Assembly: GCA_021151825.1 (NCBI GenBank)
Contig: JAGKWQ010000012.1
Coordinates: 1-64,000 of the forward strand
From: Cellvibrionaceae bacterium
GTDB taxonomy: Bacteria > Pseudomonadota > Gammaproteobacteria > Pseudomonadales > Cellvibrionaceae
Direction of reading: 5' to 3'
Length of the DNA: 64,000 nt
In this document: positions 1 to 8,815 of the stretch, in pieces
Layout of the letters: every line of letters begins with the position of its first letter
How positions within the stretch are numbered: position 1 is the first letter of the stretch
The notes under the pieces: generated by a model
Seen by the model: only the letters and a program-made list of their open reading frames with translations
What the model was told of the DNA's origin: nothing
Database searches by the model: none
Made by a program: the position numbers and the translations under genes

Positions 1-12
1 ACCCAACCCTCC

Positions 13-127
13 CCTTGAAAAAAAGAAGAGTACTAAATGCTTAATCCCACACTGACCCTTCCCTTGAAAAAAAGAAGGGTACTAAATGCTTAATCCCACA
101 TTGACCCTTTCCTTGAAAAAAGGAGGG
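13..127. repeat. 49-bp tandem repeat, 2.3 copies
   Basis: The block beginning CCTTGAAAAAAAGAAG recurs at 13, 62 and 111, a strict 49-bp period. The first two units differ at only a few positions and the third is cut off after about 17 bp. It lies downstream of the formamidase gene and has no coding potential I can support. It is probably part of a dispersed intergenic repeat. Confidence 0.85.
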
Positions 128-138
128 GACTAGTAGCT

Positions 139-161
139 CCTCCCCCTTTTTAAGGGGGAGG
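139..161. repeat. Perfect hairpin of G/C-rich arms
   Basis: Arms CCTCCCCCTT and AAGGGGGAGG pair over 10 bp with a 3-nt loop. It lies just past the formamidase stop codon on the minus strand. No T-tract follows on that strand, so it may act as an mRNA 3' end or be part of the adjacent repeat element rather than a classical terminator. Confidence 0.6.
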
Positions 162-177
162 CTGGGAGGGGTCGCTT

Positions 178-1407
178 TTACTTATCCTTCGACAACGGCA
201 CATCCACCCCCGGCGTAACCTTTTTAGTTGGCCCTTCCGCTGATGGATTGATATCAAAATCAAAAATATCCGTTGGTAACCACAAAGTCGCACAAGCATT
301 AGGAATATCCACCACACCCGAAATATGCCCTTGTACCGGTGCACATCCCAAAATCGAATAGGCTTGCGCTTTGCTGTAACCAAATTTGGTTAAATAATTA
401 ATCGCATTCAAACAGGCCTGGCGATAAGCAACATGAACATCCAGATAATGTTGTTCGCCGTACTCATCAACCGAGATGCCTTCAAAAATTAAATAATCAT
501 CGTATTTCGGTGCGATTGGACTTGGTTTGAAAATTGGATTTTTAATGGCGTATTTTGCCATGCCGTCTTTAATTAAATTCACCCGCAAGTGAATCCAACC
601 CGCCATTTCAATCGCACCGCAAAAGGTAATTTCACCGTCGCCCTGGCTAAAGTGCAAATCGCCTACCGAAAGTCCACCGCCTTTTACATACACCGGGAAA
701 TAAATTTTTGAACCGCGTGATAAATCTTTGATATCGCAGTTACCACCATGCTCACGCGGCGGTACAGTACGCGCACCTTCAACGGCGGCGGCCTTGGCTG
801 CATCACCACTTAATTTACCCATATGCGCGGTATCGGCGTAAGGCAGTGTTGCCAATGCGGGAACGCGTTCAGGTTCGGTATCGTAAAGTTCTTTTTCGCG
901 TTTGTTCCACTCCAGCAACATTTCTTTGGAGGGCAAACAGCCAATCAATCCAGGATGTATTAAACCCGCAAATTCCACATTGGGAATATGGCGGGATTTG
1001 GTAAACATGCCGTTAAAATCCCAAATGGATTTTTGCGCTTCCGGAAAATGTTCTGTTAAAAATCCGCCGCCATTTTGTTTGGAGAAAAATCCGTTAAAGC
1101 CCCACAAGCTTTCCTGGAATGCGCCGATATCGAGAATATCCACTACCAATAAATCACCAGGCTCTGCGCCTTCCACACCGACAGGACCGGAAAGAAAATG
1201 TACCTGCGACAAATCCACATCGCGCACATCATCGGCGCTGTCATTGTTTTCTATTTGTCCGCCAGTCCAGTCATAACACTCAATAATAAAATCCGCACCA
1301 GGTTTTACCGTCGCCGCCATGGGAATATCCGGATGCCAGCGATTGTGGATATTTTCATTTTCGTAGGGAGTTTTTTTTAAATCTATTTTGATAATTGTTT
1401 CAGCCAT
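178..1407 (-). CDS. fmdA: Formamidase (acetamidase/formamidase family)
   Basis: 409-residue cytoplasmic amidase predicted to hydrolyse formamide (or a short-chain amide) to formate and ammonia. Length fits the FmdA family (about 405 residues). Family-typical stretches are visible, including PPREHGGNCDIKDL followed by a KGGGLSVGDLHFSQGDGE segment near residue 220-255, and a late GCAPVQGHISGVVDIPN. The start at 1407 (MAETIIK) is chosen because AGGAG sits 8 nt upstream; the open frame extends further but without a ribosome site. It is transcribed away from the secreted PLC-like gene and lies on the same strand as the urt transporter, which could supply its substrate. The exact amide is inferred. 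Confidence 0.9.
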   Translation of the reverse strand: MAETIIKIDLKKTPYENENIHNRWHPDIPMAATVKPGADFIIECYDWTGGQIENNDSADDVRDVDLSQVHFLSGPVGVEGAEPGDLLVVDILDIGAFQESLWGFNGFFSKQNGGGFLTEHFPEAQKSIWDFNGMFTKSRHIPNVEFAGLIHPGLIGCLPSKEMLLEWNKREKELYDTEPERVPALATLPYADTAHMGKLSGDAAKAAAVEGARTVPPREHGGNCDIKDLSRGSKIYFPVYVKGGGLSVGDLHFSQGDGEITFCGAIEMAGWIHLRVNLIKDGMAKYAIKNPIFKPSPIAPKYDDYLIFEGISVDEYGEQHYLDVHVAYRQACLNAINYLTKFGYSKAQAYSILGCAPVQGHISGVVDIPNACATLWLPTDIFDFDINPSAEGPTKKVTPGVDVPLSKDK

Positions 1408-1623
1408 GGTCTGACTCCTGGTGTGGGTTGGACAAAATCGTCGCGGAACAGGGTCAGTATCTGGCGCAAGGCCAATCGCCACAATACGACAAATAGCGCG
1501 CGCATCTACGCTGTTTGACGTATGGACTTTTACGTTCACGTTTAATCAATTTGTCATCCCGCTGAAACTTGTCCTCTTTAGACTCACCCGCCACATTTCA
1601 ATAAATCCACCAAAGGAGCTGTT
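1408..1623. promoter_or_regulatory. Divergent intergenic region
   Basis: 216 bp between the oppositely oriented formamidase and PLC-like genes. It must hold both promoters. I see ribosome sites for both genes but no clear operator. Confidence 0.4.
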
Positions 1624-2649
1624 ATGCGTTCACATGTATTCCTATTGCCACTGGTTACTGCATTGGTGGCGTCCCATGCATCGGCGTTCACGCAAGAAAC
1701 CCATAAACGCATCGTGATTGATGCCGTAAATTATATGAAAGCCCACCCCACCACGACGCAATACGCGCGCCTGGCAGGCGCCGCGCAACGCGCGGGTTAC
1801 ACGGTGGAGCAATTCGCACAAGTGCTGGGGCAAGGCGCTTATGATGTCGATGATTTCGCCGATACGTTTATTTGCGGCGCTGTTACCGGTGATTGCCAGC
1901 AAGCGCCGGTGTGGGGTGCCGGTGCCAGTTTGGTGAAGTACACATCCTATTGGCATTTCCAAAACCACACGCGCGGCAACGATGCCCACGGCAATGACAT
2001 TGGCGGCTACAACTACAGCCAACTAACGGTGAAAGGCGCTATTGATGATATGGCCGCGTCATGGCTGGTGAACGATCACCTCGATGATGGCCCCGGCGGA
2101 ATGAAAGGTTCTATGAGTTGGTTGTGGGGCGAGTCGAGCAAGTACAACAGCTATGGCGTTACTGAAGCAAATTATCGCCAGGGCAGTTATTCAACCAAAG
2201 ACCAATACGCTGATTTCCAAAATATTCCATGGCAACCTATCGATAACCTTGGGCAATATTGGTACAGCCAATTCTGGGTGCGTCCAACCGCGCAAACGCT
2301 GGGATTTGTTTTACACACGACCGATTTATTGCAACCACACCATACCTGGACTACATCGGATTTAAATCACAGTGGTTGGGAATCCTGGGTGCGCGATTAT
2401 TACGACAGCGAAAAATTAAATGAGGATGCATTGATTACTGCCGCTCTGCGTGACTTTACACCCTTGAATACCGCGAGCAGCGAAATTCGCCCGCTGTTGA
2501 CGCAAGGTGGAAATTATTCTTATAGCGTTGGCGGCATTGTGTTGAATTCAACCGCGCATGGCGACCGCGTCACTGTGGGCCGGCAAGTAGTACCCCATTC
2601 GATTGCGCTGGTGGTACGTGTACTTGACCATGCAGCAACGCGCTTCTAA
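1624..2649 (+). CDS. Secreted phospholipase C / P1-nuclease-like protein
   Basis: 341 residues with a Sec signal peptide (cut near ASHASA|F, residue 21). A His-rich helical protein follows: ETHKRI just after the cleavage site, YWHFQNHTRGNDAHG near residue 110, and LHTTDLLQPHHTW near residue 228. The D-x2-Q-P-x-H core resembles the zinc site of the phospholipase C/S1-P1 nuclease superfamily, though the preceding His is spaced by two residues instead of the usual three. Start supported by AAAGGAG 5 nt upstream. It is followed on the same strand by a foldase and an anchored helical protein, which may help it fold or leave the cell. Substrate (phospholipid or nucleic acid) cannot be decided from sequence. 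Confidence 0.7.
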   Translation: MRSHVFLLPLVTALVASHASAFTQETHKRIVIDAVNYMKAHPTTTQYARLAGAAQRAGYTVEQFAQVLGQGAYDVDDFADTFICGAVTGDCQQAPVWGAGASLVKYTSYWHFQNHTRGNDAHGNDIGGYNYSQLTVKGAIDDMAASWLVNDHLDDGPGGMKGSMSWLWGESSKYNSYGVTEANYRQGSYSTKDQYADFQNIPWQPIDNLGQYWYSQFWVRPTAQTLGFVLHTTDLLQPHHTWTTSDLNHSGWESWVRDYYDSEKLNEDALITAALRDFTPLNTASSEIRPLLTQGGNYSYSVGGIVLNSTAHGDRVTVGRQVVPHSIALVVRVLDHAATRF

Positions 2650-2688
2650 TCGCTGTATTCAATCCTGAACAGATCCAGGTTCCAAACA

Positions 2689-2718
2689 GGCGCGAGGTTA
2701 TCGGCATAACCTCGCGCC
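2689..2718. terminator. Perfect 13-bp stem-loop after the PLC-like gene
   Basis: Arms GGCGCGAGGTTAT and ATAACCTCGCGCC pair perfectly around a CGGC loop. A run of seven T begins about 13 nt later, so this is either a weak terminator or an mRNA-stabilising hairpin that lowers expression of the downstream foldase relative to the PLC-like protein. Confidence 0.6.
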
Positions 2719-2788
2719 TGCTTGTACAGGATTTTTTTACGCGCGCTTTTTATAACAGTGTTTGCCAGCGTTTTTTTGCGAGAATCCA

Positions 2789-4099
2789 ATGCATTTATTT
2801 TTTTGCGTAATAGCAATGTGTGTTTTATCCAGCCCCGCATTGGCGGGAATACAAACGGATTTAAAAGGCGATGAAGGAATACGCATTCATGAGCAACGCT
2901 ACTCAGTGAAAGTGGTACAACTGTTACAGCAATCGGCGGTGCGCGATCAAAAAAAATTCACCCTGCGCCAAACAACCGAGCTGGTTATCGAAAACCAATT
3001 AATCGGTAATGAAGCCATACGCCAATTTGGTGAAGATGAATTATTGCATGCAGAGAATCGTGTTGGCTTTCCGGATAGTTATTTGCTGGAAATGCAGTAT
3101 ATCGCCACAGCCGAATATCTTTTTAAGAAAGAGATACAAGCGCAATCGCCAAACCTCGATATTGGAAAATTTATAACGCGCCCATTTACGTGCGAACCAC
3201 AAACCGTGGTTAAAGCTTTGTCATTAGGCAAACGGCAAGAATTCCAATTACCGGAATCCGAATTAACACATGCTGATGCGCTCTCGCTGATTGAATTCCA
3301 ATTCCCAAACGCTACTCAAAGCAAAATTACCCTGGGCGATATTTATCGCCAGCAAAATGTGCAAGGCCGGATTACGTTACACAATGGCGATTGTAATTTT
3401 TTACAGTCGGCAACCACACGGCGTCTGGGCGAACTGTATATCAATGATTGGGTGCAACGATATTCAGGGTTGAGCAGTGCCGACATCGAACAATTAAAAA
3501 CCGCGTTGCGGATGCGCTATGCCAAAGACCGTTACCTGGCATTACTCGGCATTGCACCGGATGTTCATGATGATAACCATTATGAAAACACCAAAGCCAA
3601 AACCATTACCCAAGCGGAAATCGCCCGTTACTATAATCAACATCGAGATGAATTCAAACGTGTTACCAAGGCCAGTGGCCGGCACATTGTGGTGAAAGAC
3701 CAGGCATTGGCTGATCGCGTTTACAACGAATTAATGGCAGGGCTCGATTTTAACCAGGCCATAAAAAAATATTCACAAGCCGACGATAAAAACACAGCAA
3801 CACCCGGTGCAATCGATTGGGTTTACAATACGCCTGCCGCCAGCTGGCGCGACAGTTTGTTCCTGATCTTGCCACTGAAGCAAATCAATCGCCCCATTAA
3901 AGCGCCCGCTGCAGATGAATGGGAAATTATTATGGTTGATAAACGTGTGGAAGAATTCCAGGGTGCCGATAGTGAAGGCGTGCGCTACCAGGTTTCACGT
4001 ATTTTGGCGCACCAAAAAATCGCGCAGGAATTTTCCGCGTTGCAAAAGCGTTTACACGCGGATACCCCCATACATGTTAATCCGGCATTGATGCGCTAA
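2789..4099 (+). CDS. Periplasmic parvulin-type peptidyl-prolyl isomerase
   Basis: 436 residues from the ATG at 2789, which directly begins a signal peptide (MHLFFCVIAMCVLSSPALAG). The reading frame opens slightly earlier at a TTG but that would spoil the signal peptide. The C-terminal third (about residues 280-400) looks like a PpiC/parvulin domain: GRHIVVKDQALADRV, LDFNQAIKKYSQ, PGAIDWV, then a VDKRVEEF-type strand. The long N-terminal part is a helical chaperone-like region with no domain I recognise. It lies between the PLC-like gene and a small anchored protein, so a dedicated folding helper for the secreted enzyme is plausible but inferred. Confidence 0.75.
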   Translation: MHLFFCVIAMCVLSSPALAGIQTDLKGDEGIRIHEQRYSVKVVQLLQQSAVRDQKKFTLRQTTELVIENQLIGNEAIRQFGEDELLHAENRVGFPDSYLLEMQYIATAEYLFKKEIQAQSPNLDIGKFITRPFTCEPQTVVKALSLGKRQEFQLPESELTHADALSLIEFQFPNATQSKITLGDIYRQQNVQGRITLHNGDCNFLQSATTRRLGELYINDWVQRYSGLSSADIEQLKTALRMRYAKDRYLALLGIAPDVHDDNHYENTKAKTITQAEIARYYNQHRDEFKRVTKASGRHIVVKDQALADRVYNELMAGLDFNQAIKKYSQADDKNTATPGAIDWVYNTPAASWRDSLFLILPLKQINRPIKAPAADEWEIIMVDKRVEEFQGADSEGVRYQVSRILAHQKIAQEFSALQKRLHADTPIHVNPALMR

Positions 4100-4132
4100 A
4101 AAACGGCGCGCGTTCCACATACATACGGAGCT

Positions 4133-4732
4133 ATGCCTATGAGTAAAAATAATGTATTGCTGGCATTATTAGCAGGAGCGGTACTGGTTGCGTATTGGTC
4201 ATTATCAAATGATGAACAACCTATACCGGTGAGTGATAATGTAAATATTTCACCGAAGCCGCCAAAAGAAGCGCATACGGCAATGCCCGCTATGCCTTAC
4301 CAGGTACCAGCAATCAAACCCAAAAAAAATAAATCGGCAACAGATACAGAACCGGAAGAAGAACAGTGGGATGAAGCTGCAATTGAGCAAATGCGTGAAG
4401 CGCGCATACACGGCGATGACCGCGCACCGCCGATTGTCCATGAACCAGTAACAGAGCAACGAGCAACTCCCGAGGAACTCGCATCGCCCGAGTTATACAA
4501 TGCCTACGAAGCCCGGGAAGAGATGAAACTGAAAGCCCAATTTGTTTCCGCAGCACAACCGCAAATGCAGGAGCTTAAACAACAAATCCAGGCAATGAAA
4601 GATGCAGGCCTTGACCAGGCTGCAATCCGTGAAGCGGAAGAAAAATTAATCCAGCTAGATGCCATGACCAATCAATTGCAGAAACAACATCCGGAAATAA
4701 CCGGGCAGACGCACAGCTCAACCCAACCTTGA
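4133..4732 (+). CDS. Inner-membrane-anchored periplasmic helical protein, unknown function
   Basis: 199 residues. One N-terminal membrane segment (about residues 8-24, LLALLAGAVLVAYWSL) without a clear cleavage site, then a Pro/Glu-rich stretch, then a charged helix likely to form a coiled coil (residues 140-190, QEL, KQQIQAM, EEKLIQLDAM). No known domain recognised. Preceded by CGGAG and only 33 bp after the foldase gene, so it is probably cotranscribed with it. The architecture (single anchor plus extended helices) recalls lipase-specific foldases in shape only; their signature motif is not present. Confidence 0.65.
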   Translation: MPMSKNNVLLALLAGAVLVAYWSLSNDEQPIPVSDNVNISPKPPKEAHTAMPAMPYQVPAIKPKKNKSATDTEPEEEQWDEAAIEQMREARIHGDDRAPPIVHEPVTEQRATPEELASPELYNAYEAREEMKLKAQFVSAAQPQMQELKQQIQAMKDAGLDQAAIREAEEKLIQLDAMTNQLQKQHPEITGQTHSSTQP

Positions 4733-4750
4733 TGCTATCGCTCAGCATGT

Positions 4751-4832
4751 CGGAAGGCGCTTTTGGCTTTTCCAACCTACGTGTAAGGTTCACCGCATTG
4801 TGTAGGTTGGAAGAGCGCAGCGACTTCCAACA
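4751..4832. repeat. Dispersed palindromic repeat (GTAGGTTGG type)
   Basis: Arms TCCAACCTAC (4771-4780) and GTAGGTTGGA (4802-4811) pair around a 21-nt loop and are flanked by GAAGAGCGCAGCGACTTCC-like sequence. This resembles the GTAGGTTGGGTTGAGCGCAGC family of intergenic repeats found across many proteobacteria. It sits between two convergent transcription units. Confidence 0.6.
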
Positions 4833-4975
4833 TTCAGCACAAAAATTGAATTAAATTTATTCATTGCTAACTTGCGGAAAAAAAGGCCAGCGATCGCCCG
4901 AGACTTAGCGAAAGCTGGCTGAAGCTGAAGTATCACTCAGGAACTACACCGCAAAAAAACATACTGATAAAAAAA

Positions 4976-5665
4976 TCACACAGACAAATAAGAAGCCACT
5001 TTCGCTTCGTTTACCGTCTCACGCAACTCCTCATGCACAATCTGGCCTTTTTCAATGACCAGGATTCGATCAGCAATATCCAGCGCAAAACTTAATACCT
5101 GCTCTGAAACAACGATGGAAAGCCCGCGTTGATCGCGAATAGCTTTTAACGTTCGGCCCATTTCGCGAATAATCGATGGCTGGATTCCTTCGGTGGGCTC
5201 ATCCAGGAATAACAATTTGGGATCACTTGCTAACGCGCGCGCAATCGCTAGTTGTTGTTGTTGCCCACCCGACAAATTTCCACCACGACGGCTACGCATT
5301 TCCAACAGTACCGGAAACATATCGTAAAGCTCTTTCGGCACTGAACGTTTTTTGGTAGTTGTTAATCCGGTTTCAATATTTTCTTTCACTGTCATACTGG
5401 AAAAAATCATCCGCCCTTGCGGCACAAAACCAAAACCGCTAGCGACACGCTGGAAACTTTTTAATTGGCTGACTTCTTTACCATCCAATTTTACGCTGCC
5501 ACCGGAACTGGGAATAACACCCATCAACGATTTCATCAGCGTGGTTTTACCCATGCCATTGCGGCCCATCACTGCCACAATTTCGCGCGGCTTCACTTCA
5601 AAATTTAATCCGTGCAATACTTCGCTTTGGCCATAACTTACGCGGTAATCGGATACAGCTAACAT
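4976..5665 (-). CDS. urtE: Urea ABC transporter ATP-binding subunit UrtE
   Basis: 229-residue ATPase of a branched-chain-amino-acid-type (HAAT) importer. Walker A GRNGMGKT at residues 34-41, signature LSGGQQQQLAIARAL, Walker B LLFLDEPTEGIQP. The Met-rich GRNGMGKTTLMKSLMG and EPTEGIQPSII segments are typical of UrtE. ATG at 5665 is preferred over the TTG two codons upstream because AGGA lies about 8 nt before it. Last gene of urtABCDE, 42 bp after urtD. Confidence 0.9.
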   Translation of the reverse strand: MLAVSDYRVSYGQSEVLHGLNFEVKPREIVAVMGRNGMGKTTLMKSLMGVIPSSGGSVKLDGKEVSQLKSFQRVASGFGFVPQGRMIFSSMTVKENIETGLTTTKKRSVPKELYDMFPVLLEMRSRRGGNLSGGQQQQLAIARALASDPKLLFLDEPTEGIQPSIIREMGRTLKAIRDQRGLSIVVSEQVLSFALDIADRILVIEKGQIVHEELRETVNEAKVASYLSV

Positions 5666-5707
5666 AATCAATTCCTCTTAGTGGCCGGTATTAGTGCCCG
5701 CTCTTTA

Positions 5708-6454
5708 TTAATGACCCAAATAAACTTCAATCACTTTGGGATCACTCTTCACCTTATCGACCGAACCTTCAGCGAGAATTTTCCCCTGATGCAATACTGT
5801 TACCTTGTCGGCGATTTGTGCGACGAACTGCATATCATGTTCAATCACAATCACTGAGCGATCTTTAATAATACTGCGCAACAATTCTGCCGTTTGCTGG
5901 CGCTCACCCACCGACATACCTGCGACCGGTTCATCAAGCATTAACAGATCCGGGTCTTGCATCAGTAACATACCGATTTCCAGCCATTGCTTTTGTCCAT
6001 GACTCAGTAACTCGGCTTGCCGATCCAGTTGGTCCCCCAGGAAAATCATGTTGGCGACTTCGTGAACTTTGTTAATCACTTCTTCATCGCGTTTGAATGC
6101 CAGCGCACCAAATACTGAACGCCCGCGAGGAAAAGAAATTTCAAGGTTTTCAAATACCGTGAGGTCACCGTAAATAGATGGGTTCTGGAATTTTCTTCCA
6201 ACGCCCGCCTTTACAATGTCGTGTTCGCGCAATTTGGTTAATTCGCGATTGCGAAATTTGATCGAACCCTCAGTGGCTTTGGTGCGCCCGCAAATTAAAT
6301 CCAGCACTGTGGTTTTGCCCGCGCCATTGGGCCCGATAATTACGCGGATTTCATTTTCATCCACATAGAAAGTTAAATCGTTTACCGCTTTGAAACCATC
6401 AAAGGAAACCGTGAGCCCTTCAACAGCAAGCACAAAATCAGTATTGCTACTCAT
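5708..6454 (-). CDS. urtD: Urea ABC transporter ATP-binding subunit UrtD
   Basis: 248-residue LivG-type ATPase. Walker A GPNGAGKT at residues 41-48; GVGRKFQNPSIYGDLTVFENLE is the typical UrtD Q-loop region; signature LSHGQKQWLEIGMLL; Walker B LLMLDEPVAGM. The start codon overlaps the end of urtC by 8 bp, which indicates translational coupling. Confidence 0.92.
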   Translation of the reverse strand: MSSNTDFVLAVEGLTVSFDGFKAVNDLTFYVDENEIRVIIGPNGAGKTTVLDLICGRTKATEGSIKFRNRELTKLREHDIVKAGVGRKFQNPSIYGDLTVFENLEISFPRGRSVFGALAFKRDEEVINKVHEVANMIFLGDQLDRQAELLSHGQKQWLEIGMLLMQDPDLLMLDEPVAGMSVGERQQTAELLRSIIKDRSVIVIEHDMQFVAQIADKVTVLHQGKILAEGSVDKVKSDPKVIEVYLGH

Positions 6455-7661
6455 GGATGGCTCCTTGTGGAATAACCGGGATTTCAGTTTTGGTTACAGG
6501 TTTACTGATTGGTGGAACTGCAGGTGGCGGAGGCGGTGCTGCCGATATCGCTGGCTGCTTTTTGCTGAAAATTTTTGCAAAAAATGCGTCCACTTTGGGT
6601 GCAGCATAAGTGTTATACAAACCTGCCAAACCGTTGGGGAATGCCATGACCACTGCGATAAACAACCCACCCATCGCGAACAACCACAATTCCGGAAAAC
6701 TTTCCGAGAACGATGTTTTTGCGGCGTTAACAATCAATGCACCGTATACCGCACCAATGATGGAAAGACGCCCACCCACTGCGCAGAAAATTACCATTTC
6801 AATCGACGGCACAATTCCCACCAGGGTCGGCGACATAAAGCCCACTTGCAAGGTGAACATCGCGCCGCCGATTGCAGCGAATACGCCGCCAATGCAGAAC
6901 ACAAATATTTTAAAGTTGGCAACGTCGTAACCCGAAAAACGCACGCGGTCTTCTTTATCGCGCATGGCGACGAGCAATCGGCCCAATTTACTTTTGCGAA
7001 TAAACTGCGCGACAAACAAACACATAAACAACATAAACACGCACACAAAATAAAATACATATTTGGCGCTATCAGTGCGAATATCATAGCCATGCAGTGT
7101 GCGCAGGTCGGTCATACCATTAACACCGCCGGTATAACCTTGCTGGCCGATAATTAATATCGTGAGAATCGCTGCGAGTGCCTGGGTAATGATCGCGAAA
7201 TACACACCACCGACCCTGCGTTTAAACATGGCAACACCAACGATGTAGCCAACGATGCACGGCAATAAAATTATCGCGGCTAACGTAAAACCAAAACTAT
7301 GGAAAGGCTCCCAGAAAAATGGCAACTCAGTGAGCTGGTTCCAATCCATAAAATCGGGAATGCCGGGAGTGGATTGGATTTTTGTGCTTTCAGGGTCGGA
7401 GGCTTCCAGTTTTAAAAACATCGCCATGACGTAACCGCCCAAACCGAAAAACACGCCCTGCCCTAAACTTAAAATGCCACCGTAACCCCAACACAACACC
7501 AGACCAACAGCGACAAATGCATAGGTTAAATATTTGCCGACGAGATTGAGGCGGAAAATATCCAGTGAGAGCGGCAGCACCACGGCAAGGATAATTGCCA
7601 GCACGATGAAACCCATCATTTCTTTTTTCGGAAAGAGTGCACTAAAACTTTGATACGACAT
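6447..7661 (-). CDS. urtC: Urea ABC transporter permease UrtC
   Basis: 404-residue LivM-type inner-membrane permease with about ten hydrophobic segments. Contains the family regions GYGGILSLGQGVFFGLGGY (near residue 60) and RVGGVYFAIITQALAA. The last 50 residues are a Pro/Ala-rich cytoplasmic tail (APPPPPAVPPISKPV) that is longer than I would expect for the family. It lies 15 bp from urtB and overlaps urtD. Confidence 0.92.
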   Translation of the reverse strand: MSYQSFSALFPKKEMMGFIVLAIILAVVLPLSLDIFRLNLVGKYLTYAFVAVGLVLCWGYGGILSLGQGVFFGLGGYVMAMFLKLEASDPESTKIQSTPGIPDFMDWNQLTELPFFWEPFHSFGFTLAAIILLPCIVGYIVGVAMFKRRVGGVYFAIITQALAAILTILIIGQQGYTGGVNGMTDLRTLHGYDIRTDSAKYVFYFVCVFMLFMCLFVAQFIRKSKLGRLLVAMRDKEDRVRFSGYDVANFKIFVFCIGGVFAAIGGAMFTLQVGFMSPTLVGIVPSIEMVIFCAVGGRLSIIGAVYGALIVNAAKTSFSESFPELWLFAMGGLFIAVVMAFPNGLAGLYNTYAAPKVDAFFAKIFSKKQPAISAAPPPPPAVPPISKPVTKTEIPVIPQGAIHE

Positions 7662-7676
7662 AATCAGTTACTCCTC

Positions 7677-8603
7677 TTAACGACGCACTTTCAAAGTGAA
7701 TAAACCTTGCGGGCGCAACATCAGGATAAACACCACGAATAACAGCGTGAGCACTTTGGACATGGAACCGCTCATAAAGAACTCCATCGTCGATTGCGCT
7801 TGTGAAATGGTGAATGCAGACGCGATTGTGCCGAGCAAACTGGATGCACCGCCGAATACGACGACCAAAAAAGTATCCACAATATAAAGTTGGCCGGATG
7901 TTGGCCCGGTTGAACCGATCATGGTAAATGCGCTACCAGCCACACCGGCAATTCCGCATCCCAGTGCGAAAGTTACGCGGTCTACTTTTGCCGTGTTAAT
8001 GCCTACTGCACCGGCCATCGCGCGATTCTGCACCACCGCGCGCACTTGGGTGCCCCAGCGTGAGCGATACATTAAAATCGCGACCGCAAGTGAAATACCA
8101 ATGGCGAGACTCATTACAAATAAACCATTAATGGGTAATTCGATTGAATCGGTTAATTGATAAGAACCCATCAGCCAATCCGGCAAGGTCACGCCGACTT
8201 CGCGCGCGCCAAACACCGTGCGATAAAGTTGTTGCAGAATTAAACTCAGGCCCCAGGTGGCGAGCAAGGTATCCAGTGGCCGGTGATATAAATGGCGAAT
8301 CATCGCCCATTCGACAAGGGCGCCTAACGCGCCTGCGGCAATAAAAGCGAGCACCATCGCGAGAATAAAATAGATGCTGAAAAAATCTGGCAGGTATGTG
8401 GAAAATACGTGCGAGGTTAAATAGGTTACGTATGCACCGAGAATCATAAATTCGCCGTGCGCCATATTGATTACACCCATTTGACCGAAAATAATTGCGA
8501 GCCCCAGGGCCATAAGGACAAACACTGAAAATAAAATCAATCCCGCCACGCCTTGCATTGCAAAGATCGATAACAACTCCGAGGTACTGTATTCAGCAAA
8601 CAT
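7677..8603 (-). CDS. urtB: Urea ABC transporter permease UrtB
   Basis: 308-residue LivH-type permease. Start ATG at 8603 (MFAEYSTSEL) has GAGGA about 8 nt upstream; the frame extends 13 codons further to a TTG without a ribosome site. Family regions ALGLAIIFGQMGVINMAHGEFMILGAY are visible (residues 33-60). The gene lies downstream of a large palindromic repeat and hairpin that separate it from urtA. Confidence 0.92.
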   Translation of the reverse strand: MFAEYSTSELLSIFAMQGVAGLILFSVFVLMALGLAIIFGQMGVINMAHGEFMILGAYVTYLTSHVFSTYLPDFFSIYFILAMVLAFIAAGALGALVEWAMIRHLYHRPLDTLLATWGLSLILQQLYRTVFGAREVGVTLPDWLMGSYQLTDSIELPINGLFVMSLAIGISLAVAILMYRSRWGTQVRAVVQNRAMAGAVGINTAKVDRVTFALGCGIAGVAGSAFTMIGSTGPTSGQLYIVDTFLVVVFGGASSLLGTIASAFTISQAQSTMEFFMSGSMSKVLTLLFVVFILMLRPQGLFTLKVRR

Positions 8604-8650
8604 GGCTGTATCCTCATCATCTCGTTTAAAAAATACTGACAAACTTTGAA

Positions 8651-8753
8651 GTGAGGAATAGTGTTTGATTTAAAACCGTATGAGGCATGGATGCCGATTC
8701 GAGCCTACATGGATGTATTTACGGCGTGTTTTAAATCAAACACTATTCCTCAC
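8651..8753. mobile_element. Palindromic miniature repeat element with 26-bp perfect inverted ends
   Basis: The 26 bases at 8651-8676 are the exact reverse complement of 8728-8753. Between them lies GGCATGGATGCC and CCTACATGGATGTATTTACGG, a core close to a widespread proteobacterial intergenic repeat (the type containing CATCCATG and TACGGCG). It separates urtA from urtB. It could be a MITE/REP-like insertion and would form a strong RNA hairpin in the urt transcript. Confidence 0.75.
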
Positions 8754-8781
8754 TCACTCCGATTTTGTTTACCGAACATTT

Positions 8782-8805
8782 ACAACCAGCCCGAAGGCTG
8801 GTTGT
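8782..8805 (-). terminator. urtA 3' stem-loop with UUCG tetraloop
   Basis: Read on the minus strand, ACAACCAGCC, TTCG, GGCTGGTTGT form a perfect 10-bp stem capped by C(UUCG)G, 11 nt after the urtA stop. There is no long U-tract. Such hairpins after substrate-binding-protein genes usually protect the 5' mRNA segment and give an excess of binding protein over permease. Confidence 0.7.
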
Positions 8806-8815
8806 ACTATTTTTG

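Noticed and set aside
902..1276. 124-codon plus-strand open frame inside the formamidase gene
   Set aside because: It is antisense to a gene with clear family identity and lacks a ribosome site.
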